Shown: in pieces, positions 32,899 to 41,739 of the stretch | Position numbering within the stretch: the stretch's first letter is position 1 | Layout of the letters: each line of letters starts with the position of its first letter | Origin: an uncultured Ruthenibacterium sp. | GTDB taxonomy: Bacteria > Bacillota > Clostridia > Oscillospirales > Ruminococcaceae | Direction: 5' to 3' | DNA length: 64,000 nucleotides | Assembly: GCA_944386565.1 (NCBI GenBank) | Contig: CALXBO010000002.1 | Span: 1-64,000, forward strand | Program-made: the position numbers and the translations under genes | Notes under the pieces: generated by a model | The model's database searches: none | Seen by the model: the letters and a program-made list of their open reading frames with translations, nothing else | Told to the model about the DNA's origin: nothing

Positions 32899-33801
32899 AT
32901 GCTGCTTGTTTTGAGAAGCGCCGCCGAGCAGGGCTTCATCTATTCGCTCGTGGCACTGGCGCTGTATCTGTCGTACCGCACGCTGGACATTGCCGATCTG
33001 ACAACGGACGGCACGTTCACGCTCGGGTGTGCCATCAGCGCCACAATGACGCTGGCGGGGCATCCGCTGCTCGGCCTTGTGCTTGCCATCGCGGCGGGCG
33101 CCGCGGCCGGCGGCGTCACGGCCGTGCTTCAGACGAAGCTCGGCGTGCCGTCCATTCTGGCGGGCATCATCACCATGACGGGATTGTATTCCGTCAACCT
33201 TGCGGCGATGGGCAGCAAGTCCAATCTGCCGATGCTGAAGGAAGAAAACGTGTTCAGCATGGCGCAGGCTCTGTTCGGCAGCGCGTACAAACTGGTCGTC
33301 GCGGGTGTGTTCGCGGCGGTGTGCGCGGTGCTTCTCGGATTGTTCCTGCGCACGCGTCTCGGCCTTTCCATCCGGGCGACAGGCGACAACCGCGACATGG
33401 TTTCCGCGTCGAGCATCAACCCCGCGCTGATGACCACGGTCGGCCTGTGCGTCGCCAATGCGCTCACGGGCCTGTCCGGAGCGCTTCTGGCGCAGTATCA
33501 GAAATTTTCCGACATCGGCCTCGGGACCGGTATGGTCGTCATCGGCCTTGCCAGCCTCATCATCGGTGAGGTCGTCGTCGGCCGCGGCGGCATCCTTCGC
33601 GGCGTTCTGGCGGCGGTCATCGGCGCGGTCGTGTACCGCATCATCATTGCGCTGGCGCTCTCGTCCAGCGTGGACGCAAACTGGATCAAATTTTTCTCCG
33701 CCGTCATCGTGGCGATCGCCATTGCGTACCCCACGGTGAAGGAGAAGGTGCTGTTCTATCAGAAACGTCGCAGGGAGGCGAAGAAATATGCTCAGCATTG
33801 A
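32899..33801 (+). CDS. trpY: ABC transporter permease, predicted tryptophan transporter TrpY
   Basis: A 300-aa permease of the branched-chain amino acid (LivH-like) type with about nine hydrophobic segments. The opening LALYLSYRTLDIADLTTDGTF, GLFLRTRLGLSIRATGDN and GEVVVGRGGILRGVLAAVIGA are typical of the permeases paired with PF04392 binding proteins. GAAAGGA precedes the ATG; its end overlaps the ATPase gene by 14 bases. Confidence 0.88.
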   Translation: MLLVLRSAAEQGFIYSLVALALYLSYRTLDIADLTTDGTFTLGCAISATMTLAGHPLLGLVLAIAAGAAAGGVTAVLQTKLGVPSILAGIITMTGLYSVNLAAMGSKSNLPMLKEENVFSMAQALFGSAYKLVVAGVFAAVCAVLLGLFLRTRLGLSIRATGDNRDMVSASSINPALMTTVGLCVANALTGLSGALLAQYQKFSDIGLGTGMVVIGLASLIIGEVVVGRGGILRGVLAAVIGAVVYRIIIALALSSSVDANWIKFFSAVIVAIAIAYPTVKEKVLFYQKRRREAKKYAQH

Positions 33802-34594
33802 ACACGTCTCCAAGACGTTCAACCCGGGCACGGTCAATGAGAAAAAGGCGCTCGAGGATGTGTCGCTGCATCTCGAGCGCGGGGATTTCGTCACGCTGAT
33901 CGGCTCGAACGGCGCGGGAAAATCCACGCTGTTCACCGCCATCGCCGGAGGGTTCGTGCCGGATTCCGGCCGTATCGTTCTGGATGGCAGGGACATCACG
34001 TTCCTTCCGGACTACCGCCGCTCGCGCGAGATCGGCCGCCTGTTTCAGGACCCGCTCAAGGGCACGGCTCCGCGCATGACGATCGAGGAAAATCTCGCGC
34101 TGGCGTATCTCAGAGCCTCGAAAGGCGGCGGTGGGATTTTCTCCACCATCAAGGCGAAAGACCGTGATTTCTTCCGCGAAAAACTCGCGACGCTCGGCCT
34201 CGGCCTTGAGAACCGGCTGACACAGCCGGTCGGCCTTCTGTCCGGCGGACAGCGTCAGGCGCTGACGCTCTTGATGGCAACGCTCGTCACGCCGAAGCTG
34301 CTTTTACTCGACGAGCACACCGCGGCCCTCGATCCGGCGACGGCGGAGAAAGTTCTGGAGCTGACGAAGAAGATCGTGACGCAGCAGAACATCACCTGCA
34401 TGATGGTCACGCACAACATCTCGTCTGCGCTGGAACTCGGCAACCGGACCATCATGATGGACGGCGGCCGCATCGTGTTTGAGCTCTCGGGCGAAGAGCG
34501 CCGGAACATGACGGTGGAAGAGCTTCTGCGCCGCTTCAAGCAGCAGACAAACCGCCAGCTCGACAACGACCGTATGCTTCTGACAAGAGAATAA
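33788..34594 (+). CDS. trpZ: ABC transporter ATPase, predicted tryptophan transporter TrpZ
   Basis: A 268-aa ATPase with Walker A GSNGAGKST, signature LSGGQRQAL, Walker B LLLLDEHTAALDP and the switch histidine in MVTHN. The glutamate-histidine step in DEHTAALDP is typical of ATPases paired with this permease family. It ends the T-box-controlled operon and is followed by a terminator. Confidence 0.88.
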   Translation: MLSIEHVSKTFNPGTVNEKKALEDVSLHLERGDFVTLIGSNGAGKSTLFTAIAGGFVPDSGRIVLDGRDITFLPDYRRSREIGRLFQDPLKGTAPRMTIEENLALAYLRASKGGGGIFSTIKAKDRDFFREKLATLGLGLENRLTQPVGLLSGGQRQALTLLMATLVTPKLLLLDEHTAALDPATAEKVLELTKKIVTQQNITCMMVTHNISSALELGNRTIMMDGGRIVFELSGEERRNMTVEELLRRFKQQTNRQLDNDRMLLTRE

Positions 34595-34600
34595 AAAAGA

Positions 34601-34634
34601 GCGCCCGCCGCGGATTTCCGCGGCGGGCGCTTTT
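34601..34634. terminator. Terminator between trpZ and the Bax1-I-like gene
   Basis: GCGCCCGCCGCGG, an ATTT loop and CCGCGGCGGGCGC followed by TTTT, with an A-run on the other side. A 13-bp stem serving convergent genes. Confidence 0.92.
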
Positions 34635-34650
34635 GCGTTCAGGATGACGC

Positions 34651-35379
34651 TCAGTCGGAACGGCGGCCGAGCAGACGCAGGATATACAGGAACAGGTTGA
34701 TGAAATCGAGGTACAGCTGCAGCGCGCACAGGATGCTCGCCTTGCCGGCCAGCTCCGGGTTGCCGCCGTACATCTGATGGAACTGCTTGATCTTCTGCGT
34801 GTCATACGCCGTGTAGCCCATGAAGATGGCCACGCCGATGAAGCACACCAGTTTTTCAAATCCGCTCAGCGGCAGGAAAATGGAGAGGACCCAGAAAATG
34901 ACGAGGAAGATCAGGCCGGAGGTGAGGATCGGAGCGAGGTTCGAAAGATCGCGTTTGGTCACATATCCGTACGCGGCCAGAACGCCGAAGTACAGCGCCG
35001 TCATGCCGAAGGCGATGATCAGAGAGGCCACGTCGTACAGAACGAAGAAGCTGGAGAACGTCAGACCGTTGAGAACGGCATACAGGAAGAACATGCCGCG
35101 CGCCGTGCCGATGCTCATGTTCTTGATCCGTGCGCTGAGGAAAAACACGACGGCGATTTCGGCGATCGCCAGCAGGAAGGGAATCATCGGCATCTGGACG
35201 AGGACGGTCAGCCAGAGCCCGCTGGCCCACGTCGCAAAGGCGACGGCGAAGGTCGCAAGCAGGCCCAGTGCCATCCAGCCGAACGTTTTTGCGGTGTAGA
35301 CACCGATGGGTTCCACAGAGCGGTCGTCGCTCCAGTAAAGGCCGTTATCCACTTGAGGCTCGTAATTGTTGTAAGTCAT
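34651..35379 (-). CDS. Bax inhibitor-1/YccA-family membrane protein
   Basis: A 242-aa protein with seven hydrophobic segments and the UPF0005/BI-1 pattern: TFGWMALGLLATFAVAF, GLTFSSFF, the AAYGYVTKRDLS loop, GYTAYDTQKIKQ and the C-terminal LYLDFINLFLYILRLLGRR. Bacterial members are pH-sensitive calcium leak channels or FtsH-associated proteins; the role here is unproven. The ATG at 35379 follows AAAGGA. Confidence 0.93.
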   Translation of the reverse strand: MTYNNYEPQVDNGLYWSDDRSVEPIGVYTAKTFGWMALGLLATFAVAFATWASGLWLTVLVQMPMIPFLLAIAEIAVVFFLSARIKNMSIGTARGMFFLYAVLNGLTFSSFFVLYDVASLIIAFGMTALYFGVLAAYGYVTKRDLSNLAPILTSGLIFLVIFWVLSIFLPLSGFEKLVCFIGVAIFMGYTAYDTQKIKQFHQMYGGNPELAGKASILCALQLYLDFINLFLYILRLLGRRSD

Positions 35380-35437
35380 GATGAGTTCCTTTCTTCCGGG
35401 AAAATAAGCCGGATTGTTCAGGTTGTGGAACAGTATA

Positions 35438-36277
35438 TCACATGCGCGATTCGTTTTCAAGGAAGATCGCGCACAGATCGGACAAAATATCCTGCGGCAG
35501 CATCCCCTGCATGGAGATCCTTCCGGCGCACCGGTCGGCCGCGCTTCCGTGCAGCCACACGCCGCACGCAGCAGCGTCGGCAGGTGCGAGCCCCTGTGCC
35601 AGCAGGGAGGCGATCATGCCCGCGAGCAGATCGCCCGACCCGCCGCGCGCAAGCCCCGCGTTTCCCGTGCGGTTCTCGTACAGCGCGCCGTCCGCGGAGG
35701 CGATCACCGTGCGGTGCCCTTTCAGAACGACGACCGCGCCGGTCCGCCGTGCGAACGCCAGCGCTGTCTCGGCGGGATGCGCTGTGATCTGTGCGATCTC
35801 CTCGCCGCACAGCCGGGACATCTCGCCGGGATGCGGAGTGAGAACGACAGGGCACGATGCGTGTTCCAGAAGAACCGGGTCGTGAGACAGCGCGGACAGC
35901 GCACCTGCGTCGAGCACGAGGGCTTTCGCGTGCGTCATCCCGTCGCGGACGATGCGCGCGGTATCTTCGCTGGCGGGAAGGCCGCAGCCGATCAGGCAGG
36001 CCGTCTGTTTTGCCATCTCCTGCGGCAGCCCCGCGTCGGGGAGAGGAAGGTACATGGCCTCCGCGGCATGAGCGGCGACGGCCGGGATGACGCATTCCGG
36101 AGCGGCCAGCGTGTACAGGCCGACGCCCGTCCGCAGCGCGCCGAGCGTGGACAGGACCGCCGCGCCGCGGTAGCGCGGAGAACCGCACACGGCCAGCAGC
36201 TTTCCGTAGTTCCCCTTGTGGCTTTCCGGGGCACGGCGGGGCAGGCGGGAAAAGACATATTCGCGATTCAGAACCAT
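35438..36277 (-). CDS. nnrD: ADP/ATP-dependent NAD(P)H-hydrate dehydratase
   Basis: A 279-aa ribokinase-fold repair enzyme that dehydrates damaged NAD(P)H hydrates. Typical parts are HKGNYGKLLAVCGSPRYRGAAVLS, VLTPHPGEMSRL, VVLKGHRTVIA, GNAGLARGGSGDLLAGMIASLLAQG and CGVWLHG. It lacks the NnrE epimerase domain found in fused forms. The ATG at 36277 is chosen because GGAGG lies eight bases before it. It lies 37 bases after the MATE exporter gene. Confidence 0.92.
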   Translation of the reverse strand: MVLNREYVFSRLPRRAPESHKGNYGKLLAVCGSPRYRGAAVLSTLGALRTGVGLYTLAAPECVIPAVAAHAAEAMYLPLPDAGLPQEMAKQTACLIGCGLPASEDTARIVRDGMTHAKALVLDAGALSALSHDPVLLEHASCPVVLTPHPGEMSRLCGEEIAQITAHPAETALAFARRTGAVVVLKGHRTVIASADGALYENRTGNAGLARGGSGDLLAGMIASLLAQGLAPADAAACGVWLHGSAADRCAGRISMQGMLPQDILSDLCAIFLENESRM

Positions 36278-36314
36278 CTGCAGCACCTCCTCTCTGATTT
36301 TATCGTATAGTATA

Positions 36315-37625
36315 TCACGCATTTGTGAATTTTCTTCGTTTTTCGGCAAAGAAAATGAAGAGAACCAGCAGACATTCCGCCGTCCCCAGAGCAGCCCACA
36401 CGCCGTCCAGCTGCCAGAAAACGGGGAGCAGGAACAGAAGGGCGGGCGTCAGAACCAGCGGTTCGCCGTAAATGAGAAGATTTGCCAGCCTCACTTCCGT
36501 GACGGCATAATAATAGGAGGCATAGAGATGAACGATCCCCCACGGGATCAGCGACAGTACGGACAGGAACAGAGCGCTCCGGCACAGGTCGGCCACGTGT
36601 TCCGACGCGCCGAAAGCGGCGGGAAGTATGCCGCGCGCCGCCGTCATTCCCGCAAACAGAACCACGCTGACGATGAGGACGGTGCGGCGCGCCATGTGAA
36701 GCAGTTTCTGCTCCGCGCCGCGGTCGCCCGAACCGCGGAAAAAGCTCATCAGGGGCTGAACCCCCTCCGCAACACCGGTCAGAAGCGGCTGGGCCGCGCC
36801 CAGCGCGTAGCTGACGACGGCGTATGCCGCAACGCCGGATGCGCCGCCCCACGCCATGGACTGCCAGTTGTGGAACATGATGAGGATGCTGGCGGACATC
36901 GAGAGCCCGAACGGAGAGACACCGATGCGAAGAATCTGGATAAATGTGCGTCGGGATAGATGAGACCGGCCGCTCCGGAACGGGAGAACGCGCTGGCGGA
37001 ACAGAAAGAACGCCGCCATGGCCGCGGAGAGAAACTGCGCCGCAACGGTGGCTCCCGCCGCGCCCGCCATGCCCCAGTCAAGCCGCATGATGAACAGCCA
37101 GTCGAGAAAAATGTTGCAGAACAGCCCGGCGACCGTGGCCGCCATGGCCTGGACCGTGCACCCGTGTGCGCGGAGAAGGGGATTCAGCCCGCCGTTGAAG
37201 ATCTGCATACCGCACAGGGAGATCGCGATGCGGCAGTACGCGGCAGCGGGCTCATAGAGTTCACCGGTCGCGCCGAATGCACGCAGCAGAAACGGGTACG
37301 CGGCCCAGAGCGTGCAGGCCAAAACGACGGTCGCCGCCGCGAGAAGCACAAGCGCCGCTGTGCGGGCAGTGCGGGCGCGCGCTTCATCCTGAGCGCCGTG
37401 CGCGGCGGAAAACAGGACGCTTCCGCCTGTTCCGATCCCGAGCCCGGTCGCAAGGATCACGGCGGAGATCGGCCAGAGCAGGTTGATGGCCGCAAGTCCG
37501 GTGTCGCCGAGACAGCGGCCGATGAAAAAGCCGTCGACAATGATAAAAAAGCCCATCAGAAGCTGCGATGCCATCGCGGGCAGCACATACCGGAAAAAGG
37601 TTCCGGTATCCGCACGGTGATGCAT
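36315..37625 (-). CDS. MATE-family efflux transporter
   Basis: A 436-aa protein with twelve hydrophobic segments in two halves, typical of MATE proteins: the opening RYVLPAMASQLLMGFFIIVDGFFIGRCLG, then GLGIGTGGSVLFS and, in the second half, GVAEGVQPLMSFFRGSG. MATE proteins exchange Na+ or H+ for cationic drugs or metabolites; the substrate here is unknown. GAGAGGG precedes the ATG. Confidence 0.92.
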   Translation of the reverse strand: MHHRADTGTFFRYVLPAMASQLLMGFFIIVDGFFIGRCLGDTGLAAINLLWPISAVILATGLGIGTGGSVLFSAAHGAQDEARARTARTAALVLLAAATVVLACTLWAAYPFLLRAFGATGELYEPAAAYCRIAISLCGMQIFNGGLNPLLRAHGCTVQAMAATVAGLFCNIFLDWLFIMRLDWGMAGAAGATVAAQFLSAAMAAFFLFRQRVLPFRSGRSHLSRRTFIQILRIGVSPFGLSMSASILIMFHNWQSMAWGGASGVAAYAVVSYALGAAQPLLTGVAEGVQPLMSFFRGSGDRGAEQKLLHMARRTVLIVSVVLFAGMTAARGILPAAFGASEHVADLCRSALFLSVLSLIPWGIVHLYASYYYAVTEVRLANLLIYGEPLVLTPALLFLLPVFWQLDGVWAALGTAECLLVLFIFFAEKRRKFTNA

Positions 37626-37794
37626 GGTGGAATCCCTCTCTTTCTGTGGCTATGATACCACGGCGCCGGCTTTTGTGACAAGACGAGCGGGCCGACAGAA
37701 TTGAAACATTTTCAACACATGCCTCGTTTATAATAAATGAAACTCGTTTTAGGGTCAGTGCGCCTGTGCGCGGGACTGGAAAGGATTTGTGACA

Positions 37795-37920
37795 ATGCAC
37801 GAAAAATCAGGGGTGGTAAATGTGAAACTTGATGAGGCAGCGGTTGTCAATCCGGGTAAAACAGAGTATAATACTTTTATATTGGCTAACTGTCGGCTGA
37901 TGCCGGCAGGCGGCTGTTAA
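37795..37920 (+). CDS. Possible small protein or leader peptide (41 codons)
   Basis: An ATG preceded by GGAAAGGATT opens 41 codons ending TAA at 37920, 21 bases before the SGNH hydrolase gene. A good TATAAT lies upstream (37729-37734), although the -35 is poor. The peptide (MHEKSGVVNVKLDEAAVVN at its start) resembles nothing I know. The promoter of the hydrolase lies inside it, so it could be a chance frame. Confidence 0.3.
   Translation: MHEKSGVVNVKLDEAAVVNPGKTEYNTFILANCRLMPAGGC
37844..37872 (+). promoter_or_regulatory. Promoter of the SGNH hydrolase pair
   Basis: TTGTCA (37844-37849), a 17-base spacer and TATAAT (37867-37872), 69 bases before the first hydrolase gene. Confidence 0.75.
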
Positions 37921-37941
37921 GAGGAAGGGAGGAGCTTGCAG

Positions 37942-39018
37942 ATGCAGGGAAAGCACACAAAAGACGGCGCGCAGCAGCGCCCGCAGCCATCTTCGGGCGC
38001 TCCCCGGCGCCCCCGAACCCCGGCAGAAGCACGGGCCATGCGCCTGGCGCGTCAGAAGGCGCGCCGCCGTGCACAGATGATCTTTTTCAGCGCCTCCTTT
38101 GCGTTCATCCTTCTGGTCTCATGGCCGATTTCCGCAGCGATCGATCACTTCTCCGGAAAGACGTCCGGCGATTCTTCCTCGCCCGCGCAGTCCGCATCGG
38201 AACCTGCCTCGCAGGCGGATTCCGCAGCTGCTTCCGGCGCGGACTCCGGCGCACAGAGCACCGCTCAGGAGCCGTCTGTGCCGGACGGCACACAGACGTC
38301 GGCCGTCTATGGGCCGGTGAAGAGCGATGAGATGACGTATACCGTCCCCACGGCTGCGATGCTGGCGCTGCCGGAGAACGGGCGTGTGGATATGGCATAT
38401 TTTGACGATGCGCTGTTTATCGGCGATTCGCTGACGCAGGGCATCCTCACGTATCAGGCTGCGACGTTCGAGAATGCATCGTACGCAGCGTATATCGGCG
38501 TCGGCCCGAAAGAACTCATCAGCGGAACCGTGACGAATGTCAAGGGGGAAAGCGTGACGGCGATGGACGAGATCCGCGCGGCCAACGCATCGAAAGTCTA
38601 TGTTCTTCTCGGCATGAACTCGCTTTCTTCTTATGACGACGAGACGCTCATCCATTATTACGACGAATTCATGAAGCTGTTGGAGACGGAGCTCCCCGCG
38701 GGGACGACGTATTACATCCAGGCGATCCCGCCGCTCTCCGCGGAGAAAGCGGCCACGGACGAAAGCTATTCAAAAACGCGCATTCAGAATCTGAACGAGC
38801 AGCTGGCACAGCTGGCCTATTCGCACGGATGGTATTATCTGGACCTGTACAGTGCGCTCGCGGATGAAAACGGGGATCTGCGCGCGGATTATAACGCCGG
38901 CGACGGAATCCATCTCAATGAGACGGGTTATACCGCGTGGCGTGAATTTCTGATTACGCATACCGCTTACGATAAAGACAGCCCGTACATTGCAGGCTCG
39001 CCGTATCTCTTGTCTTAA
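37942..39018 (+). CDS. Membrane-anchored SGNH/GDSL hydrolase, first paralogue
   Basis: A 358-aa protein: a basic, proline-rich cytoplasmic tail of about 45 residues, one transmembrane helix (MIFFSASFAFILLVSWPI), a serine/alanine linker of about 60 residues and an external SGNH hydrolase domain. The nucleophile is Ser163 in FIGDSLTQG, the block III position is GMNSL, and the catalytic pair is DGIH (Asp321, His324). Such enzymes often remove acyl groups from surface polysaccharide or peptidoglycan. The ATG at 37942 follows GGAGG by nine bases. A close paralogue follows 21 bases downstream. Confidence 0.88.
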   Translation: MQGKHTKDGAQQRPQPSSGAPRRPRTPAEARAMRLARQKARRRAQMIFFSASFAFILLVSWPISAAIDHFSGKTSGDSSSPAQSASEPASQADSAAASGADSGAQSTAQEPSVPDGTQTSAVYGPVKSDEMTYTVPTAAMLALPENGRVDMAYFDDALFIGDSLTQGILTYQAATFENASYAAYIGVGPKELISGTVTNVKGESVTAMDEIRAANASKVYVLLGMNSLSSYDDETLIHYYDEFMKLLETELPAGTTYYIQAIPPLSAEKAATDESYSKTRIQNLNEQLAQLAYSHGWYYLDLYSALADENGDLRADYNAGDGIHLNETGYTAWREFLITHTAYDKDSPYIAGSPYLLS

Positions 39019-39039
39019 GCGGATCCGGAAGGTGATTTT

Positions 39040-40008
39040 TTGGCAGGATACAAAGATTTCAAGCAGCGGGCCCGCCGGCGCCGCAAGCGGCAGGCAGTCG
39101 CGACGGTAGCGCTTTCGGCGCTGATCGTTGTGCAGTGCGCCGGGCTCGTTTATATCACGGGGCGCATGATCGGCGGAAAACCACTCTTTGATGTGCGCCC
39201 CGAAACCTCTCAGGCGCAGTCGGAACCGTCCGGAGAGACGGATGCGGAGCAGGGGACGAGCTATGACAACAGCGCTTGGAATACGCTCACGCCGGTTGCC
39301 AAGACTGTGAACTACGATACGACCACAGACGACACAAGAATGTACGCGCTGCCGGAAAACGGCCGTGTGAATCTGGAATATTTCCGGGGTGCGCTGTTCA
39401 TCGGCGATTCGCTGACGCAGGGCTTCGGCATCTATGAACCGCTCAAGAGTATCGCGACCGTGTGCGCGTACATCGGAATCACCCCCAAACAGATTCTGGA
39501 GAACAGCGCGGGCTACCGGCAGGATATGAACCGGAGTACGGACCAGCCTGTTCCGATGCTGGACGACATCCTTTCGCACACAGCGCCGACGAGCATTTAC
39601 ATCGGAATGGGCACGAACGCGTTGAACTCTTCTCAGGACGATGAAGCCATCATTTATTACTACGGCCAGCTTCTGGATGTGCTGAAAGCGGCCTATCCCA
39701 ACATCCCCATCTATGTGCAGGGCATTACGCCCGTCACGGCAGAGAAAGCCGCGTCCGATCCGCGTTTTTCCAACGACCGCATCCGTTCACTGAACGATTC
39801 GCTGGCTCGCATGGCGGTGGAAAAGGGAATGTATTATATCAACACGCATGAGGCTCTGGCGGATAATGCCGGAAACCTCCGGGAAGACCTCGCGGGCGGT
39901 GACGGTTACCACCTGCGCGGCGCGGCGGAGTATCAGGTGTGGGTCGACTACCTCTGCACCCACACGGCGTACAATCCGATGAACCTGCCGTACTGGACAG
40001 CAACATAA
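39040..40008 (+). CDS. Membrane-anchored SGNH/GDSL hydrolase, second paralogue
   Basis: A 322-aa protein with the same plan as its neighbour but shorter: a basic N-terminus, one transmembrane helix (about residues 20-43), a short polar linker and an SGNH domain. Ser124 lies in FIGDSLTQG, block III reads GMGTNAL, and DGYH gives Asp288 and His291. The phrase LPENGRV just before the catalytic serine is shared with the first paralogue. It starts at TTG behind GGAAGGTG. Tandem duplication followed by divergence is likely. Confidence 0.87.
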   Translation: MAGYKDFKQRARRRRKRQAVATVALSALIVVQCAGLVYITGRMIGGKPLFDVRPETSQAQSEPSGETDAEQGTSYDNSAWNTLTPVAKTVNYDTTTDDTRMYALPENGRVNLEYFRGALFIGDSLTQGFGIYEPLKSIATVCAYIGITPKQILENSAGYRQDMNRSTDQPVPMLDDILSHTAPTSIYIGMGTNALNSSQDDEAIIYYYGQLLDVLKAAYPNIPIYVQGITPVTAEKAASDPRFSNDRIRSLNDSLARMAVEKGMYYINTHEALADNAGNLREDLAGGDGYHLRGAAEYQVWVDYLCTHTAYNPMNLPYWTAT

Positions 40009-40042
40009 AAAATCCCGCATCCGTGAGGATGCGGGATTTTTT
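40009..40042. terminator. Bidirectional terminator
   Basis: AAAATCCCGCATCC, a GTGA loop, then GGATGCGGGATTTTTT. A perfect 11-bp core stem between the hydrolase pair and the hydrogenase gene. Confidence 0.94.
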
Positions 40043-40046
40043 ATTC

Positions 40047-41555
40047 TCAGTCATGCAGAAGATTCAGCGTGATCTCGTATTTGGAGTCAACAGCGTTCTT
40101 CGAAGGAGCAGCCGCTTTGTATTTGTTGATCGCGGCGGTCGACTTGACGGGGTTGGCGAGCGTTCCGGCGCCGGCAACGCAGCCGCCCGGGCAGGCCATG
40201 CCCTCGAGCAGATAGCCGTTGAGCTTGCCTGCTTTGGCGAGCATCAGCATCTTCTTGCATTCCGCCAGACCCTGTGCAGCCATGACTTTGACTTCGCGGT
40301 CGGGGTCCATGCGCTTGATGGCCTCAACGACGGCGTTGGCCACGCCGCCCGAAACGGCGAATCCGCGTCCGGCGGCCGTCGCCTCGGCGGGTTCCTCACC
40401 CTCGGCAACTTCCGCAAACTTGATCGCCTTGGCTTCGAACATGCCCATGACTTCTTCGAACGTCAGAACAAAGTCCACGTCGCTGCGAATGGTGCGGCGG
40501 CTGGCCTCGAGCTTCTTTGCGGCGCACGGGCCGATGAACACAACTTTGCAGTTCTTGTGCTCTTTCTTGAGCAGGCGGGCCGTCAGGACCATCGGAGTCA
40601 TGGCCATCGAGATATACGGCGCGAAATCCGGGAACAGCTTCTTGGCCATGACGCTCCACGCAGGGCAGCAGGACGTCGCCATGAACGGCTGTTCGGCGGG
40701 CACTTCGCGCATAAAGTCCTTTGCTTCCTCGATGGTGCACAGGTCGGCGCCGATGGCGACTTCGACAACGTCGTCAAAGCCGAGCAGCTTCATGCTGTTC
40801 TTCAGCTTGGCGGTCGTCATCTCCGGGCCGAACTGGCCGACGAATGCGGGCGCAACGGCAGCGATGACGCGGTCGCCCTTCTTGATGGACTGAATGACCT
40901 GGAAGATCTGGCCCTTGTCGGCGATTGCGCCGAACGGGCAGTTGACAAGGCACATACCGCAGGAGACGCACTTGTCATAGTCAATTTTGGCGCGGCCCAG
41001 TTCGTCCGAGCCGATGGCGTCCATGCCGCAGGCCTTGGCGCAGGGGCGCTCCATCTTGTTGATCGCGCCGTACGGGCAGGCGTTGGCGCACATGCCGCAC
41101 TTGACGCACTTGGACTGGTCGATCACGCTGCGGCCGTGCACGATCGAAATGGCGCCCTTCGGGCAGACCTCCGTGCAGGGATGGGCCAGACAGCCCTGGC
41201 ACATGTCGGTGACATGATAGGACTTCTCCGGGCAGGCGTTGCAGGCGAACGAAATGACGTTGATCAGGGGAGGATCGTAGTACTTTTCGGCAATCGCGCT
41301 TTCCTCAATGCCGTTGGAGAGCGGCGCATGCTCGTCAACAGGGCGCAGGGGAAGACCGATGGACAGGCGCAGGCGCTCGCCGACGATGGCGCGCTCCAGA
41401 AAGATACTGTCGCGGTACTTACCCACTTCTCCGGGGAGGATCTTGTAGGGCAGTTCCTCGATGCGGTGATAGTCGCCGCCTTCATATGCCATGCGGGCCA
41501 CTTCCGTGAAGACCTTCCGGCGGATGTCGGTGACGGACGAATAGATTCCTCTCAT
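40047..41555 (-). CDS. Monomeric [FeFe] hydrogenase-like protein (group B type)
   Basis: A 502-aa iron-sulfur enzyme. After about 90 residues it has two cysteine-rich ferredoxin-like regions (CNACPEK...CQGCLAHPCTEVCP, CVKCGMCANACP, CAKACG, CVSCGMCLVNCP), then the H-cluster domain. The H-cluster ligands are present: TSCCPAW (Cys296/Cys297), GPCAAKK (Cys344) and GMACPGGC (Cys455/Cys459). The GPC form of the second motif and the extra N-terminal cysteines fit the poorly studied group B enzymes rather than the CpI type. It probably passes electrons between ferredoxin and protons. The ATG at 41555 follows AAGGAG. Confidence 0.9.
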   Translation of the reverse strand: MRGIYSSVTDIRRKVFTEVARMAYEGGDYHRIEELPYKILPGEVGKYRDSIFLERAIVGERLRLSIGLPLRPVDEHAPLSNGIEESAIAEKYYDPPLINVISFACNACPEKSYHVTDMCQGCLAHPCTEVCPKGAISIVHGRSVIDQSKCVKCGMCANACPYGAINKMERPCAKACGMDAIGSDELGRAKIDYDKCVSCGMCLVNCPFGAIADKGQIFQVIQSIKKGDRVIAAVAPAFVGQFGPEMTTAKLKNSMKLLGFDDVVEVAIGADLCTIEEAKDFMREVPAEQPFMATSCCPAWSVMAKKLFPDFAPYISMAMTPMVLTARLLKKEHKNCKVVFIGPCAAKKLEASRRTIRSDVDFVLTFEEVMGMFEAKAIKFAEVAEGEEPAEATAAGRGFAVSGGVANAVVEAIKRMDPDREVKVMAAQGLAECKKMLMLAKAGKLNGYLLEGMACPGGCVAGAGTLANPVKSTAAINKYKAAAPSKNAVDSKYEITLNLLHD

Positions 41556-41654
41556 TGTGTACCAAGCTCCTTGTTCCTCAAAATGACAGATACAGACGAA
41601 AAATCGCCGGAGACGGGCATGCCGCTCCGTGAGGTTCGTGATTTTTTCATCAAT

Positions 41655-41706
41655 ATCATACCATATGAAAACGCTGTTTGTAAACAGATGCAATGGGTGG
41701 TATAAT
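41655..41706. promoter_or_regulatory. Overlapping divergent promoters with a central palindrome
   Basis: Plus strand: TTGTAA (41678-41683), 17 bases, TATAAT (41701-41706) for the transporter. Minus strand: TTTACA (41684-41679), 18 bases, TATGAT (41660-41655) for the hydrogenase. Both -35 boxes lie within the inverted repeat CTGTTT-GT-AAACAG (41674-41687), so one regulator could control both genes. Confidence 0.7.
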
Positions 41707-41739
41707 AAGAAATATTCGAAAAAAATATGGGAGAATTTT

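Noticed and set aside
31723-33999. A 758-codon minus-strand frame opposite the tryptophan transporter genes
   Set aside because: It covers the T-box terminator and the trpXY genes and shows no protein family.
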